64,000 nucleotides of DNA from Oribacterium sp. P6A1 (GTDB taxonomy: Bacteria; Bacillota; Clostridia; Lachnospirales; Lachnospiraceae). The stretch is from NCBI RefSeq assembly GCF_000702885.1, contig NZ_JNKO01000001.1:62001-126000 (forward strand), read 5' to 3'. Below are positions 6,624-15,501 of the stretch, piece after piece (the stretch's first letter is position 1; the number at the start of each line of letters is the position of its first letter). Both the position numbers and the translations under genes were made by a program. The notes below the pieces were generated by a model, which did not search any database, was not told where the DNA came from, and was given only the letters and a program-made list of their open reading frames with translations.

Positions 6624-8492
6624 TTAAATTTTTACTTCATTATAATCATCGCTGTTTGTCAGAAGAACAACTACTATATCAGGATGATTTGCTGCTTTGA
6701 TGGCACTTCTTGAGAATTTAAGTATAGGCTGACCTGCAGTAACCTTGTCACCCTCTTTTACAAGAGGCTCAAATCCCTCACCGTTCATGGCTACGGTGTC
6801 AACTCCTACATGAATAAGTACCTCCATGTCATTCGGACCTGTGATTCCAACAGCATGCTTTGATTCTGCAACTGAGGAAATTTCACCATCGTAAGGTGCA
6901 TATACTGTTTCGTCTTGAGGCTCGATACCTACACCTTGTCCAAGTACACCTGTTGCAAATGTTTCATCCGGAATTTTATCCTGGGCTATTACGTTTCCTT
7001 TTACAGGTGCAAGTACTGTTCCGGCTTCACATGTTATAACCGGCTTCTGTTCGAAATCAGCTGAACCCTTGTCAGCACTTTCCTCTGCTTTCTTAGGTTC
7101 CTTTACCTCTTCCTTCCAGAATAACCATGTTCCTGCAAATGCTACACCGCCGGAAACCAGAAGAAGTACTGTATAAACCGGAATATTGTTGATGGTGAGG
7201 TATCCGGGAATACCTGTAACACCGTATGCTGTAGCACCGATTCCTGTTATGGCTCCGAAGATGGAACCTACAGCACCACCTACCATACCGGCAAGGAAAG
7301 GCTTATAGAAACGAAGGTTCACACCGAAGATTGCAGGCTCTGTGATTCCAAGTGAAGCTGAAAGAGCTGAAGGGATGGCGATTACCTTTGTCTTGTTGTT
7401 TTTTGCTTTGAGACCAACTGCAAGGCAGGCTCCGAACTGCGCAAAGTTTGCGGCAGAAGCGATAGGCATCCAGGTGTTAAGCATAAGTGCGGGATCTGAA
7501 AGCATACCTGCTTCGATAACATTGTACATATGATGGAGTCCCATAACAACGGTGATAGGATAGATGGCTCCCATTACCATGGCTCCTACAGGGTTCTTAA
7601 CGAGAACTCTTGCGCCGCTGAGAACAAGTGTCTCAAGTCCTGAGAAAACAGGTCCGATCATGGTGAAAGTGATGAGAGCTGTGATAAGTACTGTACAAAG
7701 GGGAGTGATGAAAAGATCAAGCATCTCGGGAACATGCTTATGGAACCATTTCTCAACGTGACTCATCAACAGAACCGCTATAATTACCGGGATTACATGT
7801 CCCTGATAACCGAGCTGGTTTATCTGGAGAAGTGAATAGCCATCTGTTATCTTGATGTTTCCGAAAAGATACCATACACCGTAGCCGTCTGCTGCAGCCC
7901 AGCCGTTTGTGAGAGCTGAGTGAATCATAAGAAGACCGATAACGGCGCCGAGGAAAATGTTTCCGCCGAATACTCTGGCAGCTGAGATGGCAACGATAAC
8001 AGGCAGGTATGCAAATGCTGTGTTAGCTACCATGTCGAGGAAGGAATACCAGTCTGTTCCTGCGAAATTGAGTCCCGGAATTTTACCGAGTGCCTCTACG
8101 AGACCCATCATAAGACCTGATGCCACGATTGCGGGAAGGATAGGTACAAATACATCTCCGATAGGCTTAAGTAGCTGTTTCCAGAGAGGCTGCTTTGCGG
8201 CTGCAGCTGCCTTGACATCATCCTTGGTTGCAGCTGTCATGCCGGTGATGCTGAGGAATTCATCGTAAACTTTGTTTACGGTTCCGGTTCCGATGATCAG
8301 CTGAAGCTGACCGTTAGATTCAAACATGCCCTTTACGCCTTCAACAGTGTCAAGGTAATCCTTATCTACCTTGCTGTTATCTTTGATGACAAGTCTGAGT
8401 CTTGTTGCACAGTGCGCTGCCTGAGCGACATTATCGCGACCGCCTATATGGTCAACGATTTCCTGCGCACATTTTCTGTAATCAAGTGCCAT
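6624..8492 (-). CDS. PTS sucrose-type EIIBCA permease
   Basis: This fused permease transports a sugar and phosphorylates it on entry. Residues 1-90 are the IIB domain of the glucose superfamily with phospho-Cys28 in HCATRLRL. Residues about 105-460 are the multi-span IIC channel. After an acidic linker the IIA (Crr-like) domain covers about 490-622, with the phospho-His in VLIHVGVDTV. IIC resembles sucrose/trehalose/beta-glucoside permeases. The adjacent amylosucrase-type and fructokinase genes make sucrose the best guess. No sucrose-6-phosphate hydrolase is in the window, so the fate of the phosphorylated product is unclear. The start has AGCGAGGTAG upstream. Confidence 0.9.
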   Translation of the reverse strand: MALDYRKCAQEIVDHIGGRDNVAQAAHCATRLRLVIKDNSKVDKDYLDTVEGVKGMFESNGQLQLIIGTGTVNKVYDEFLSITGMTAATKDDVKAAAAAKQPLWKQLLKPIGDVFVPILPAIVASGLMMGLVEALGKIPGLNFAGTDWYSFLDMVANTAFAYLPVIVAISAARVFGGNIFLGAVIGLLMIHSALTNGWAAADGYGVWYLFGNIKITDGYSLLQINQLGYQGHVIPVIIAVLLMSHVEKWFHKHVPEMLDLFITPLCTVLITALITFTMIGPVFSGLETLVLSGARVLVKNPVGAMVMGAIYPITVVMGLHHMYNVIEAGMLSDPALMLNTWMPIASAANFAQFGACLAVGLKAKNNKTKVIAIPSALSASLGITEPAIFGVNLRFYKPFLAGMVGGAVGSIFGAITGIGATAYGVTGIPGYLTINNIPVYTVLLLVSGGVAFAGTWLFWKEEVKEPKKAEESADKGSADFEQKPVITCEAGTVLAPVKGNVIAQDKIPDETFATGVLGQGVGIEPQDETVYAPYDGEISSVAESKHAVGITGPNDMEVLIHVGVDTVAMNGEGFEPLVKEGDKVTAGQPILKFSRSAIKAANHPDIVVVLLTNSDDYNEVKI

Positions 8493-8628
8493 TTTTCTAC
8501 CTCGCTAAAAGTGATTTATTTACATCCGCTGTCTCCCACAACGGAAATGCACATTCTGCTGCCGGGCCATATATCATATTGATAAATCAGTCCTGCAATC
8601 AAAATCAGATTGTTATAGTGAACATATC

Positions 8629-9453
8629 TCAGATAAGTTCCAAATCTGCAAATGCTTTTGCCAGTCCGTCCTCTGTTACCGAAGGACATACAATATCCGA
8701 AAGCTCTTTGAGTTTATCTGATCCGTTGGCCATACATACGGATACACCCACAGCTTCTATCATTTCAAGATCGTTCATGCTGTCTCCGAAGCCTATAGTA
8801 TCCTCCATAGGGATACCAAGATGTTCTGCAATGAGCTTTACACCTCTTCCTTTATCGAATTTTCTGTTAATGAGTTCGCCGTTTACGCAGCCGTGAGCAG
8901 GTACGTCCTGAATGACAAAATTGAAATCCTTCTCAAGAAGAGATCTGCACTCATCAATCTGAGAAGACTCCCTTGCCATGATGACCACCTTATAAACAGG
9001 CTGTCCGTCGTACATATTCATGGGCTTTATTCCCAGATTTTCGCTAAGGGCTTTTCTCCAGCGCTCTATCTCGGAGTTTCCGCCTTCTGTAGTGTCCAGA
9101 AAATCCTTCAGATTTGAATCTCCGAAGGAACCGTCTTTTCCTTCAATGGTACAGAAAACACCGTTTTTGTGAAGGGAATTCAGAGCTGTATCCAGCTGCT
9201 CCTTGCTCATGGGACAGTCGTAAAGTACCTCATCTCCACAGGTGACATAGCCTCCTGAGCAGCCTACCAGGCCGTCAAAACCGTATTTGAGCACCGGCTT
9301 AAGCATGTCGTAGTTTCTTCCTGTGCAAAGGAATACCTTATGTCCCTTTTTCTGAGCTTTCTTAATGACATCAACAGCACTGTCCGGAGGAGTATTTGTT
9401 CCGGCCGGTGTCAATGTACCGTCGATATCAACAAAAATAAGTTTTGTTTTCAT
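8629..9453 (-). CDS. HAD-superfamily Cof-type phosphatase
   Basis: The 274-residue protein has the HAD motif I VDIDGTLTPAG at the N-terminus with the nucleophile Asp, a large Cof-type (IIB) cap and motif IV GFGDSMNDLEMI. Family members dephosphorylate sugar phosphates and related small molecules in the cytosol. It lies between the amylosucrase-type gene and the PTS permease on the same strand, so a sugar-phosphate substrate such as fructose- or sucrose-phosphate is plausible but unproven. The ribosome site is weak (GAAAGATGG). Confidence 0.9.
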   Translation of the reverse strand: MKTKLIFVDIDGTLTPAGTNTPPDSAVDVIKKAQKKGHKVFLCTGRNYDMLKPVLKYGFDGLVGCSGGYVTCGDEVLYDCPMSKEQLDTALNSLHKNGVFCTIEGKDGSFGDSNLKDFLDTTEGGNSEIERWRKALSENLGIKPMNMYDGQPVYKVVIMARESSQIDECRSLLEKDFNFVIQDVPAHGCVNGELINRKFDKGRGVKLIAEHLGIPMEDTIGFGDSMNDLEMIEAVGVSVCMANGSDKLKELSDIVCPSVTEDGLAKAFADLELI

Positions 9454-9534
9454 AAATAGACCATCTTTCTAAACACTAATAAATATTATCTCCGTAAAAG
9501 AGTTTCTGAAATAATGATAGTGCTTTTTAGAATA

Positions 9535-9550
9535 TGCCAAGCGGTTGACA
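9535..9550. promoter_or_regulatory. LacI-family type operator near amylosucrase/HAD genes
   Basis: TGCCAAGCGGTTGACA is a 16-bp imperfect palindrome centred on CG, the shape of ScrR/LacI-family operators. It lies between the amylosucrase-type gene and the HAD gene. No LacI regulator is present in the window. Confidence 0.45.
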
Positions 9551-9658
9551 CACAACTAATATTACCAAACTCTGATAATAATTTCACTAATAAATTCAAT
9601 TTTTTTTGAAAAATTATACTCTGACGATTGATTATTGTATGCAAAATGCTGTCAATTA

Positions 9659-11512
9659 TCACTTATAGCTCGTTAAGAGCCATGCAAAGTCTCTTGCAGG
9701 AATACCTACGGCGCATGCAGGACGGGATTTATTTGTAAGCATGTCCTTATAGTTTTCCACTTCATCTATCCATGCTGTCTCGTCATGATCCGAGAAATTG
9801 AAAAGTGCAATAAGCTTCTCTCCGCGATGATATCTGCCTATTCCGAGAATGTGATCATTATAGGTTTCAACTATCCAGCAGTCTGCCTCCGAATCAAAAA
9901 CATCATGGGCTGCACGAAGTTTTTCAAGCTTACGGATGGCTTTATAAAGTCTTCCCTGACGGGAGGTTTTGGAACGGCGTTTTCCTGCTTCATCCCATTT
10001 GAATTTTCCTCTGTGGAGATATCGTGAATCATCCCATTTATCAGGTTCGCTGTGGTAGCTGTAGTCATTCAGCTGACCTATCTCATCACCGGAATAAATG
10101 ATGGGAATACCGCTCTGAGTGAGGAGAAATGCATGAAGCATAACATCAAGCCTTATAGCCATATCCAGCTTCCAGGGGTTATTTTCATATTCAGCTGCTT
10201 CTATGCCGCACAGAGATGCAGTAGTACCGCAAAGTCTTGCGTCACCGAGGCGGGGATCATCGTTATAAAGCTCTCCTCTTGAATCAGATTCATAATACTT
10301 TCCGCTTAGGTAATCATTGAGGAATTTCTTATGCTCCACCTCTTTGACACCGAACTGTTTCAGATAGTTGTAATCCAGTCCCCATCCTATATCATCATGG
10401 CATCTGAGATAATTCAGAAAAACGTACTGTTTTGGAAGAGCGAATACCTGTCCCAATTGATGCTTCATAAGTCTCACATCCTGAGTTGCCACAGTATGCC
10501 ATGTGCTTGCCATGGTGGTTACATTGTAAAGCATATGACATTCAGGCTTATCTAACGTTCCGAAATATGGAACCACTTTGCTTGGTTCCATAACCACTTC
10601 GCCAAGGAGCAGGGTTCCGGGACAGACGATTTCCGTGGCCATACGCATTATACGGACAAGGGTATGGACCTGGGGGAGATTTCTGCAGGTTGTTCCGAGA
10701 GCCTTCCAGATATATGGAGTAGCATCGAGTCTTACTATATCTATGCCATGATTGCACAGATTCAGCATGTTTGCGGTCATGTCATTGAACACAGTGGGAT
10801 TTCCATAGTTCAGATCCCACTGGTAAGGGTAGAAAGTAGTCATGACTACCTTATGGGCTTCATCACACCAGCTGAAATTTCCCGGAGCTGTTGTGGGGAA
10901 GACCTGGGGCACGGTTTTCTCAAATTCATTTGGAATGTACCAGCTATCGTAGAAGAAATAGCGGTCCTGATACTCCTTCTCTCCTGCTCTTGCACGACGG
11001 GCCCATTCATGATCCTCCGAGGTGTGGTTCATGACAAAGTCCATGCAGACACTCATTCCGTTTCTGTGGCACTCCTCTGCAAGATCTTTCAGGTCCTCCA
11101 TGGTACCGAGATCAGGATCCACCTTTCTGAAATCCGAAACAGCATAACCTCCGTCTGAACGTCCCTTCGGGCTTTCAAGCAGCGGCATGAGGTGTATATA
11201 GTTGGAACCGGTTTCCTTCAGATAAGCTATTTTGTCTTTCACTCCCTTAAGAGTTTTGTTGAAGCAGTTGACATACATCTGCATGCCCAGCATCTCATTT
11301 CCGTGATACCAGTCGGGCACCATTTCCCTTGCGTCATCCCACTCTCTGAGTTCGGGGTCACGCTCTTCATAATATTGATGGAGCATGCACAAAAAATAAT
11401 CAAATGCCTGATTATCATTGTTATACAGCTCACTGTAAAGCCACTTGAGTTCATCGAAGTGGGCGTCAAGTCTTGCTCTGAATATTTTGTCTGTTTTTAT
11501 ATCTTTGAACAT
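9659..11512 (-). CDS. GH13 amylosucrase-type glucosyltransferase/hydrolase
   Basis: The protein (617 residues from this start) is as long as amylosucrase and has the GH13 catalytic set. Numbered from the upstream ATG at 11551, DIVRLDATPYIW carries nucleophile Asp276, LLGEVVM carries acid/base Glu318, and RCHDDIGW carries the transition-state Asp386/387. RCHDDIGW matches the amylosucrase version of the motif (RSHDDIGW). Amylosucrase splits sucrose and moves glucose onto alpha-glucan, releasing fructose, which the neighbouring fructokinase would use. No signal peptide is seen, so it is cytosolic. The ATG at 11512 has AAGGAGAAGGA upstream; the ATG at 11551 lacks a ribosome site. Sucrose hydrolase or sucrose-6-phosphate activity are alternatives. 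Confidence 0.85.
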   Translation of the reverse strand: MFKDIKTDKIFRARLDAHFDELKWLYSELYNNDNQAFDYFLCMLHQYYEERDPELREWDDAREMVPDWYHGNEMLGMQMYVNCFNKTLKGVKDKIAYLKETGSNYIHLMPLLESPKGRSDGGYAVSDFRKVDPDLGTMEDLKDLAEECHRNGMSVCMDFVMNHTSEDHEWARRARAGEKEYQDRYFFYDSWYIPNEFEKTVPQVFPTTAPGNFSWCDEAHKVVMTTFYPYQWDLNYGNPTVFNDMTANMLNLCNHGIDIVRLDATPYIWKALGTTCRNLPQVHTLVRIMRMATEIVCPGTLLLGEVVMEPSKVVPYFGTLDKPECHMLYNVTTMASTWHTVATQDVRLMKHQLGQVFALPKQYVFLNYLRCHDDIGWGLDYNYLKQFGVKEVEHKKFLNDYLSGKYYESDSRGELYNDDPRLGDARLCGTTASLCGIEAAEYENNPWKLDMAIRLDVMLHAFLLTQSGIPIIYSGDEIGQLNDYSYHSEPDKWDDSRYLHRGKFKWDEAGKRRSKTSRQGRLYKAIRKLEKLRAAHDVFDSEADCWIVETYNDHILGIGRYHRGEKLIALFNFSDHDETAWIDEVENYKDMLTNKSRPACAVGIPARDFAWLLTSYK

Positions 11513-11567
11513 ATCTCTGAAGGTCCTTCTCCTTTTATTTTTTGTGTGCATATTTCAATGCAAACAG

Positions 11568-11633
11568 AGCATTATGAATAAAAAATATCAATGCTCTTCC
11601 TTTGATTATAAAAAAATATTTCCACACCATCAA
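11568..11633 (-). promoter_or_regulatory. Amylosucrase-gene promoter and 5' hairpin
   Basis: TTGATG (11628-11633), 17-bp spacer and TATAAT (11605-11610) on the minus strand. The transcript would start near 11598 and immediately fold an AGAGCAT/ATGCTCT hairpin (11568-11595), which may protect the 5' end. Confidence 0.6.
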
Positions 11634-11797
11634 TCCAAGTAAGTATTATTTCTAACGAAAAATAATATAAATTTTTAGAAATAATGTCAGTAAAGTGGTT
11701 TACGATGGGGCATAAAAATCAATTCCTTCTTTTTCCGTACAATAGAGCATTTTTGATATTTTTATATACAAAAGTAATTTATAAAATTTCTACCGGA

Positions 11798-11857
11798 TTG
11801 ATTTTTTATTTTTACTCTTTTAAAATCGAATCAGACGAAAAACACAGATGTTTTCGT
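11798..11857 (+). promoter_or_regulatory. Fructokinase promoter with start-site palindrome
   Basis: TTGATT (11798-11803), 17-bp spacer and TAAAAT (11821-11826). ACGAAAA and TTTTCGT arms 9 bp apart (11835-11857) sit just after the expected start site, a typical repressor position. The rest of the 11552-11885 divergent gap is AT-rich without further signals. Confidence 0.5.
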
Positions 11858-11885
11858 AAGATTAAATAAAAGAGAGGTAAGGTTT

Positions 11886-12764
11886 ATGTTGTATGGTGCA
11901 TTGGAGGCAGGCGGTACAAAGATGGTTTGTGCTGTCGGAGATGAAAACGGAAAGATTCTTGAACAGATTTCTATTCCTACTGTTTCACCTGAGGAAACTA
12001 TTCCCAGGATCATAGAGTGGTTTAAAGATAAAAAAATCGAAGCTCTCGGAATTGCCGCATTCGGTCCCATCGATCTTAATCGTGGATCAGAGACCTACGG
12101 AAGCTTCACCACAACTCCAAAGCTTAAATGGGCCAACTACAATATAGTTAAAGCCATGAAGGAAGCATTGGGAGTTCCCGTTGGATTTGACACAGATGTC
12201 AATGGCTCATTGCTTGGTGAAATCACCTACGGACAGGCTAAAGGACTGACAGATGCGGTATATATCACTATCGGTACCGGTATAGGCGGAGGAATCATGT
12301 CTAACGGAAAGCTGGTACACGGTATGCTTCATCCGGAACTTGGTCACATGAAGATGGTTCCATATAGCGGAGACACATATAAGGGACACTGTCCTTTCCA
12401 CGGTACCTGCCTTGAGGGGCTTGCTGCCGGTCCTGCTATAGAAGAACGCTTTGGCAAGAAGGCCATAGAGCTTAAGGATGACATGAATGTCTGGGATATG
12501 GAGGCATATTATATAGCACAGGCTCTTGTTAATATCATCCTTGTTATGAGTCCTCAGATGATCATTCTTGGGGGAGGGGTAATGCATCAGACACAGCTCT
12601 TCCCTCTCATCAGAAAGAAAACTGCAGAAATGCTTAACGGATATATCAAAACATCTGAAATTGCGGATATGGATCACTATATCGTTCCTGCATCTTTGAA
12701 TGATGATCAGGGAATCATGGGCTGCATCAAGCTTGCCATAGATGAAAAAGCACTGGAAGCATAG
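11886..12764 (+). CDS. scrK: ROK-family fructokinase
   Basis: The 292-residue ROK sugar kinase starts YGALEAGGTKMVCAV, the ATP loop of the family. ELGHMKM and HCPFHGTCLEGLAAGPA form the ROK signature with the His and three Cys that bind zinc in fructokinases. It phosphorylates fructose to fructose-6-phosphate. It is transcribed away from the amylosucrase-type gene, whose reaction releases fructose, so the pair forms a coherent sucrose pathway. AGAGAGGTAAGG gives the ribosome site. Confidence 0.92.
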   Translation: MLYGALEAGGTKMVCAVGDENGKILEQISIPTVSPEETIPRIIEWFKDKKIEALGIAAFGPIDLNRGSETYGSFTTTPKLKWANYNIVKAMKEALGVPVGFDTDVNGSLLGEITYGQAKGLTDAVYITIGTGIGGGIMSNGKLVHGMLHPELGHMKMVPYSGDTYKGHCPFHGTCLEGLAAGPAIEERFGKKAIELKDDMNVWDMEAYYIAQALVNIILVMSPQMIILGGGVMHQTQLFPLIRKKTAEMLNGYIKTSEIADMDHYIVPASLNDDQGIMGCIKLAIDEKALEA

Positions 12765-12863
12765 TTATTGATAAAGTTCCATAAGTTTTATCCCGGGGAT
12801 GTCTTTACAAAACGGGGGAACTCCGGAGATGGAAGCATTCTTATATCGACTTTTGAAATTTGT

Positions 12864-12912
12864 AAAAAAACAGTAGTATGTCGTTTCCGGCATACTACTG
12901 TTTTTTTTTATA
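12864..12912. terminator. Bidirectional terminator between scrK and CLC gene
   Basis: ACAGTAGTATG/CATACTACTGT stem with an A-tract before and nine T after, so it works for both converging genes. Confidence 0.9.
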
Positions 12913-13003
12913 AGGTATTTAAGAATATCATGTGTACATGGATATGCTTAAATGCCAACACGAAATCGGGAAGGAATTTTTACTGCCAGATTATCTTAAC
13001 GAT

Positions 13004-14275
13004 TCAATGAGCGTTTTTATCAATTACCTCTGGCTCATACTTGTTGAACCTGATTTTCTGTGAACCATAGAGACTGTAATTTCCCGAGAACAGATACGTT
13101 ACCGCAACTCCCAGAAGTACATAAGAAGACATTTCAAATCCAAAAAGCTCAAAGCCTATAAGAATGGATGCCATAGGGCAGTTGGTTACTCCGCAGAATA
13201 CAAACACAGCTCCTAAAGCAGCTCCCATCACAGGTGAAATATTGCATATTCCTGCAACGGCATGACCGAAGGTGGCTCCTATAAACAAAGAAGGAACTAT
13301 CTCACCGCCCTGGAAACCGCCGGAAAGAGTAACCGCTGTGAATACGATCTTCAAAAGAAATGCATAAGGCACAATTTGAAATCCGGGATCTTTTATACAT
13401 GAGGCTATTATATCCGATCCTGCTCCGTTGTAGGTTTGAGAACCTACCATAAGAGTTAAACCTATGACTACAGCTCCGCAGATTACCGCTCTAAGATATG
13501 AATTTTTTACAGCAGTCTTTGCAAGTTTTTTTGTTTCATGAAGGGCGGAACAAAAGAGAATGGCCACAAGAGAGCAAAGCACAGCAAAGAGTATGGTGCT
13601 TAAACAGGATTTTAATGTAAATTCTGTAACTCCCGAAAGGGTCATAACTGCTTCTGCCCCGGGATTTATCTTTTCGGCAACGAAGTGGGCCGTAAGAGCT
13701 GCTATAGCGCATGGTGCCAGTGCGGAGTAGTACATGATTCCCACAGTACTCACCTCTATGGGCATAATGGTTGCCGCCAGAGGGGTTCCGAAAAGTGCGG
13801 AGAATGAAGCACTCATTCCGCACATAATGGTGCGTCGGCGGTCGTTTTCGGAGAATCTGAGAATTCGTCCAAGAGCATTTCCGAGAGAACCTCCAACCTG
13901 AAGGGCCGCTCCCTCACGGCCTGCAGAACCACCGAAAAGATGGGTAACTACTGTGGAAACTATGATAAGAGGTGTCATACGAAGAGGAACTCTCTGCCCG
14001 TTATGAATAGCCTCCAGTACCAGGTTGGTTCCTTTTGGTGTCCGTGCTCCAAGTAATGTATAAAAATAAACTATAAAGACACCGGCCAAGGGCAGTAAAA
14101 AGAGAATGAAGGGATGGGAGGCACGAAAAGCTGCAGCCATGGTTATGGCCTTTGCAAAATATGAAGATACGGTTCCCACTATAACTCCGGATACTACCCC
14201 AAAGAACATCCATTTAAACATTACCGGGATATTTCGCAATGTATTTTTTATAAAACTGCTTTGATTTGATGACAT
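13004..14275 (-). CDS. CLC-family anion antiporter, probable fluoride (CLC-F) type
   Basis: The 423-residue membrane protein has CLC signatures: the gating-glutamate loop GGSAGREGAALQ with Glu121 and a late GGFQGGEIVPSLF block. The first anion-binding motif, GSGIP in chloride carriers, is replaced by KGTNLVLEAIHNG, which I associate with the fluoride/proton antiporter branch. So fluoride export is more likely than chloride movement, although no fluoride riboswitch was found upstream. The ATG at 14275 (MSSNQSS) has GAGGTA upstream. Monocistronic, convergent with scrK. Confidence 0.85.
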   Translation of the reverse strand: MSSNQSSFIKNTLRNIPVMFKWMFFGVVSGVIVGTVSSYFAKAITMAAAFRASHPFILFLLPLAGVFIVYFYTLLGARTPKGTNLVLEAIHNGQRVPLRMTPLIIVSTVVTHLFGGSAGREGAALQVGGSLGNALGRILRFSENDRRRTIMCGMSASFSALFGTPLAATIMPIEVSTVGIMYYSALAPCAIAALTAHFVAEKINPGAEAVMTLSGVTEFTLKSCLSTILFAVLCSLVAILFCSALHETKKLAKTAVKNSYLRAVICGAVVIGLTLMVGSQTYNGAGSDIIASCIKDPGFQIVPYAFLLKIVFTAVTLSGGFQGGEIVPSLFIGATFGHAVAGICNISPVMGAALGAVFVFCGVTNCPMASILIGFELFGFEMSSYVLLGVAVTYLFSGNYSLYGSQKIRFNKYEPEVIDKNAH

Positions 14276-14360
14276 GAAACATGTACCTCGATGTTTTAAT
14301 ATAGATATAATGATCCAGCACAATGGTGCATACATAGAGCATCATCAGTGTGTAATAATT

Positions 14361-14392
14361 CCGGAGCCGCAGAAGTTTGCGGCTCCTCTTAT
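14361..14392 (-). terminator. Hairpin after the Tim44/zinc-ribbon gene
   Basis: GGAGCCGC/GCGGCTCC stem on the minus strand followed by GGAATTATTAC. The T-tract is poor, so termination may be weak and the CLC gene downstream could receive read-through. Confidence 0.5.
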
Positions 14393-14433
14393 TTTCGATC
14401 ATCTTACGAGTCAGGATTTAAGTTTCGGATTTT

Positions 14434-15360
14434 TCAGCTTGTACGCTGTGAAATACCCTTGATGCTCTTGATAGCCCAATCCTCATTCACAATTGTTACC
14501 ACAGAACCGCAGTAAGGACACTTTGCTGTCTGGTTAATGTCTAGCGGTGCACCGCAGTGAGGACATACTACAGAACTGAGTCCCTTTTCTGTATGAGTCT
14601 TAACTCCGCTCTTTCTGCAAAGATCATACTCGTAAGTCATGAACTTCTCCCTGGTCTTGCTGCCGGATACAAGTGCGCCTGTTCTGTCATCGAGAGTATA
14701 GTCGATTATACGTGTTTTAAGTATAGCCACGATATGATCCATATCATTCTCCTGATAGAAGCTTACCGGTTCTGAGCTTAGAACTGCTATCCTCTCAATG
14801 TAGTTTGTCTGATTATGATTCTTCATGGCAGTGAGCTGACGATCCATCTGTCCATAGAAATCATCTGTGAGATAAGGACGTATAGGCTCAAGATTCTTGT
14901 CCTGCCATGCATTCTGAAGCTTGACATAGACATTGGACAGCTTGGCTGCAAGCTCTGCGGAATCAAATCCCGGATCGATACTTGTATACTCGGAAATAGG
15001 TCTGCCTTTGCTGCGTGCGGTTGTGCTGACAGGCTGACTTGTACGGGCATCTGTCATACGCTTCGTATCTCCGCGTTTAATGATGAAAACAAAGATCAGG
15101 ATAAATACGATAAGAGGAACCAGTATATCCCAGAAGAAATCATCACTTGAACTGCTGCCGGAACTGCCGTAGTAATTGTAACTGCTGTAGCTGCTGTCAC
15201 TGCTGCTCCAACCGGAATCACTGCTGCTCCAGCTGTCTGAACCGTAGTCCGAGTCTCCGGAGTAACTTCCGAAATCGGCAAATCCCTTTAAAGAAAATGC
15301 TGAAATGATGAAACACAGGACTAAAATCATCAATAGTTTAAATCTGAATTTCTTTTTCAT
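14434..15360 (-). CDS. Membrane-anchored Tim44-like domain protein with C-terminal zinc ribbon
   Basis: From the ATG at 15360 (TAGGAG upstream) the 308-residue protein starts with a signal peptide (KKKFRFKLLMILVLCFII). A Ser/Tyr/Gly/Asp-rich segment follows, then one membrane span (about 75-97) and a Tim44-like domain (about 125-250) beginning DPGFDSAELAAKLSNVYVKL. The C-terminus has a zinc ribbon, CPHCGAP...CPYCG. Tim44-like domains in bacteria are thought to bind lipids or proteins at membranes. The biological role is unknown, and the arrangement suggests a cytosolic sensor or adaptor end. Confidence 0.8.
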   Translation of the reverse strand: MKKKFRFKLLMILVLCFIISAFSLKGFADFGSYSGDSDYGSDSWSSSDSGWSSSDSSYSSYNYYGSSGSSSSDDFFWDILVPLIVFILIFVFIIKRGDTKRMTDARTSQPVSTTARSKGRPISEYTSIDPGFDSAELAAKLSNVYVKLQNAWQDKNLEPIRPYLTDDFYGQMDRQLTAMKNHNQTNYIERIAVLSSEPVSFYQENDMDHIVAILKTRIIDYTLDDRTGALVSGSKTREKFMTYEYDLCRKSGVKTHTEKGLSSVVCPHCGAPLDINQTAKCPYCGSVVTIVNEDWAIKSIKGISQRTS

Positions 15361-15482
15361 ACTTAAAACTCCTATGTGGATTTGTGTGACATAAGTGTCG
15401 TGCTGCAAAAGTATGAATATTTATTTTGTCAACTTTGGACACACATATCTTTATCTATTCTATCAATTTTATTTTTAACATG

Positions 15483-15501
15483 AAATGCTATAATCATTTT
15501 C
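15483..15501 (+). promoter_or_regulatory. Extended -10 promoter giving a leaderless mRNA
   Basis: TGC-TATAAT with the -10 box at 15489-15494 ends exactly 7 nt before the ATG at 15502, so the transcript should begin at the A of the start codon. There is no ribosome site and only a poor -35 box. Confidence 0.6.

Noticed and set aside
14276-14440. Fluoride (crcB) riboswitch before the CLC gene
   Set aside because: A CTGATGATGCTCT string resembles part of the motif, but the required 5' GGNGAUGG segment and pseudoknot partner are missing.
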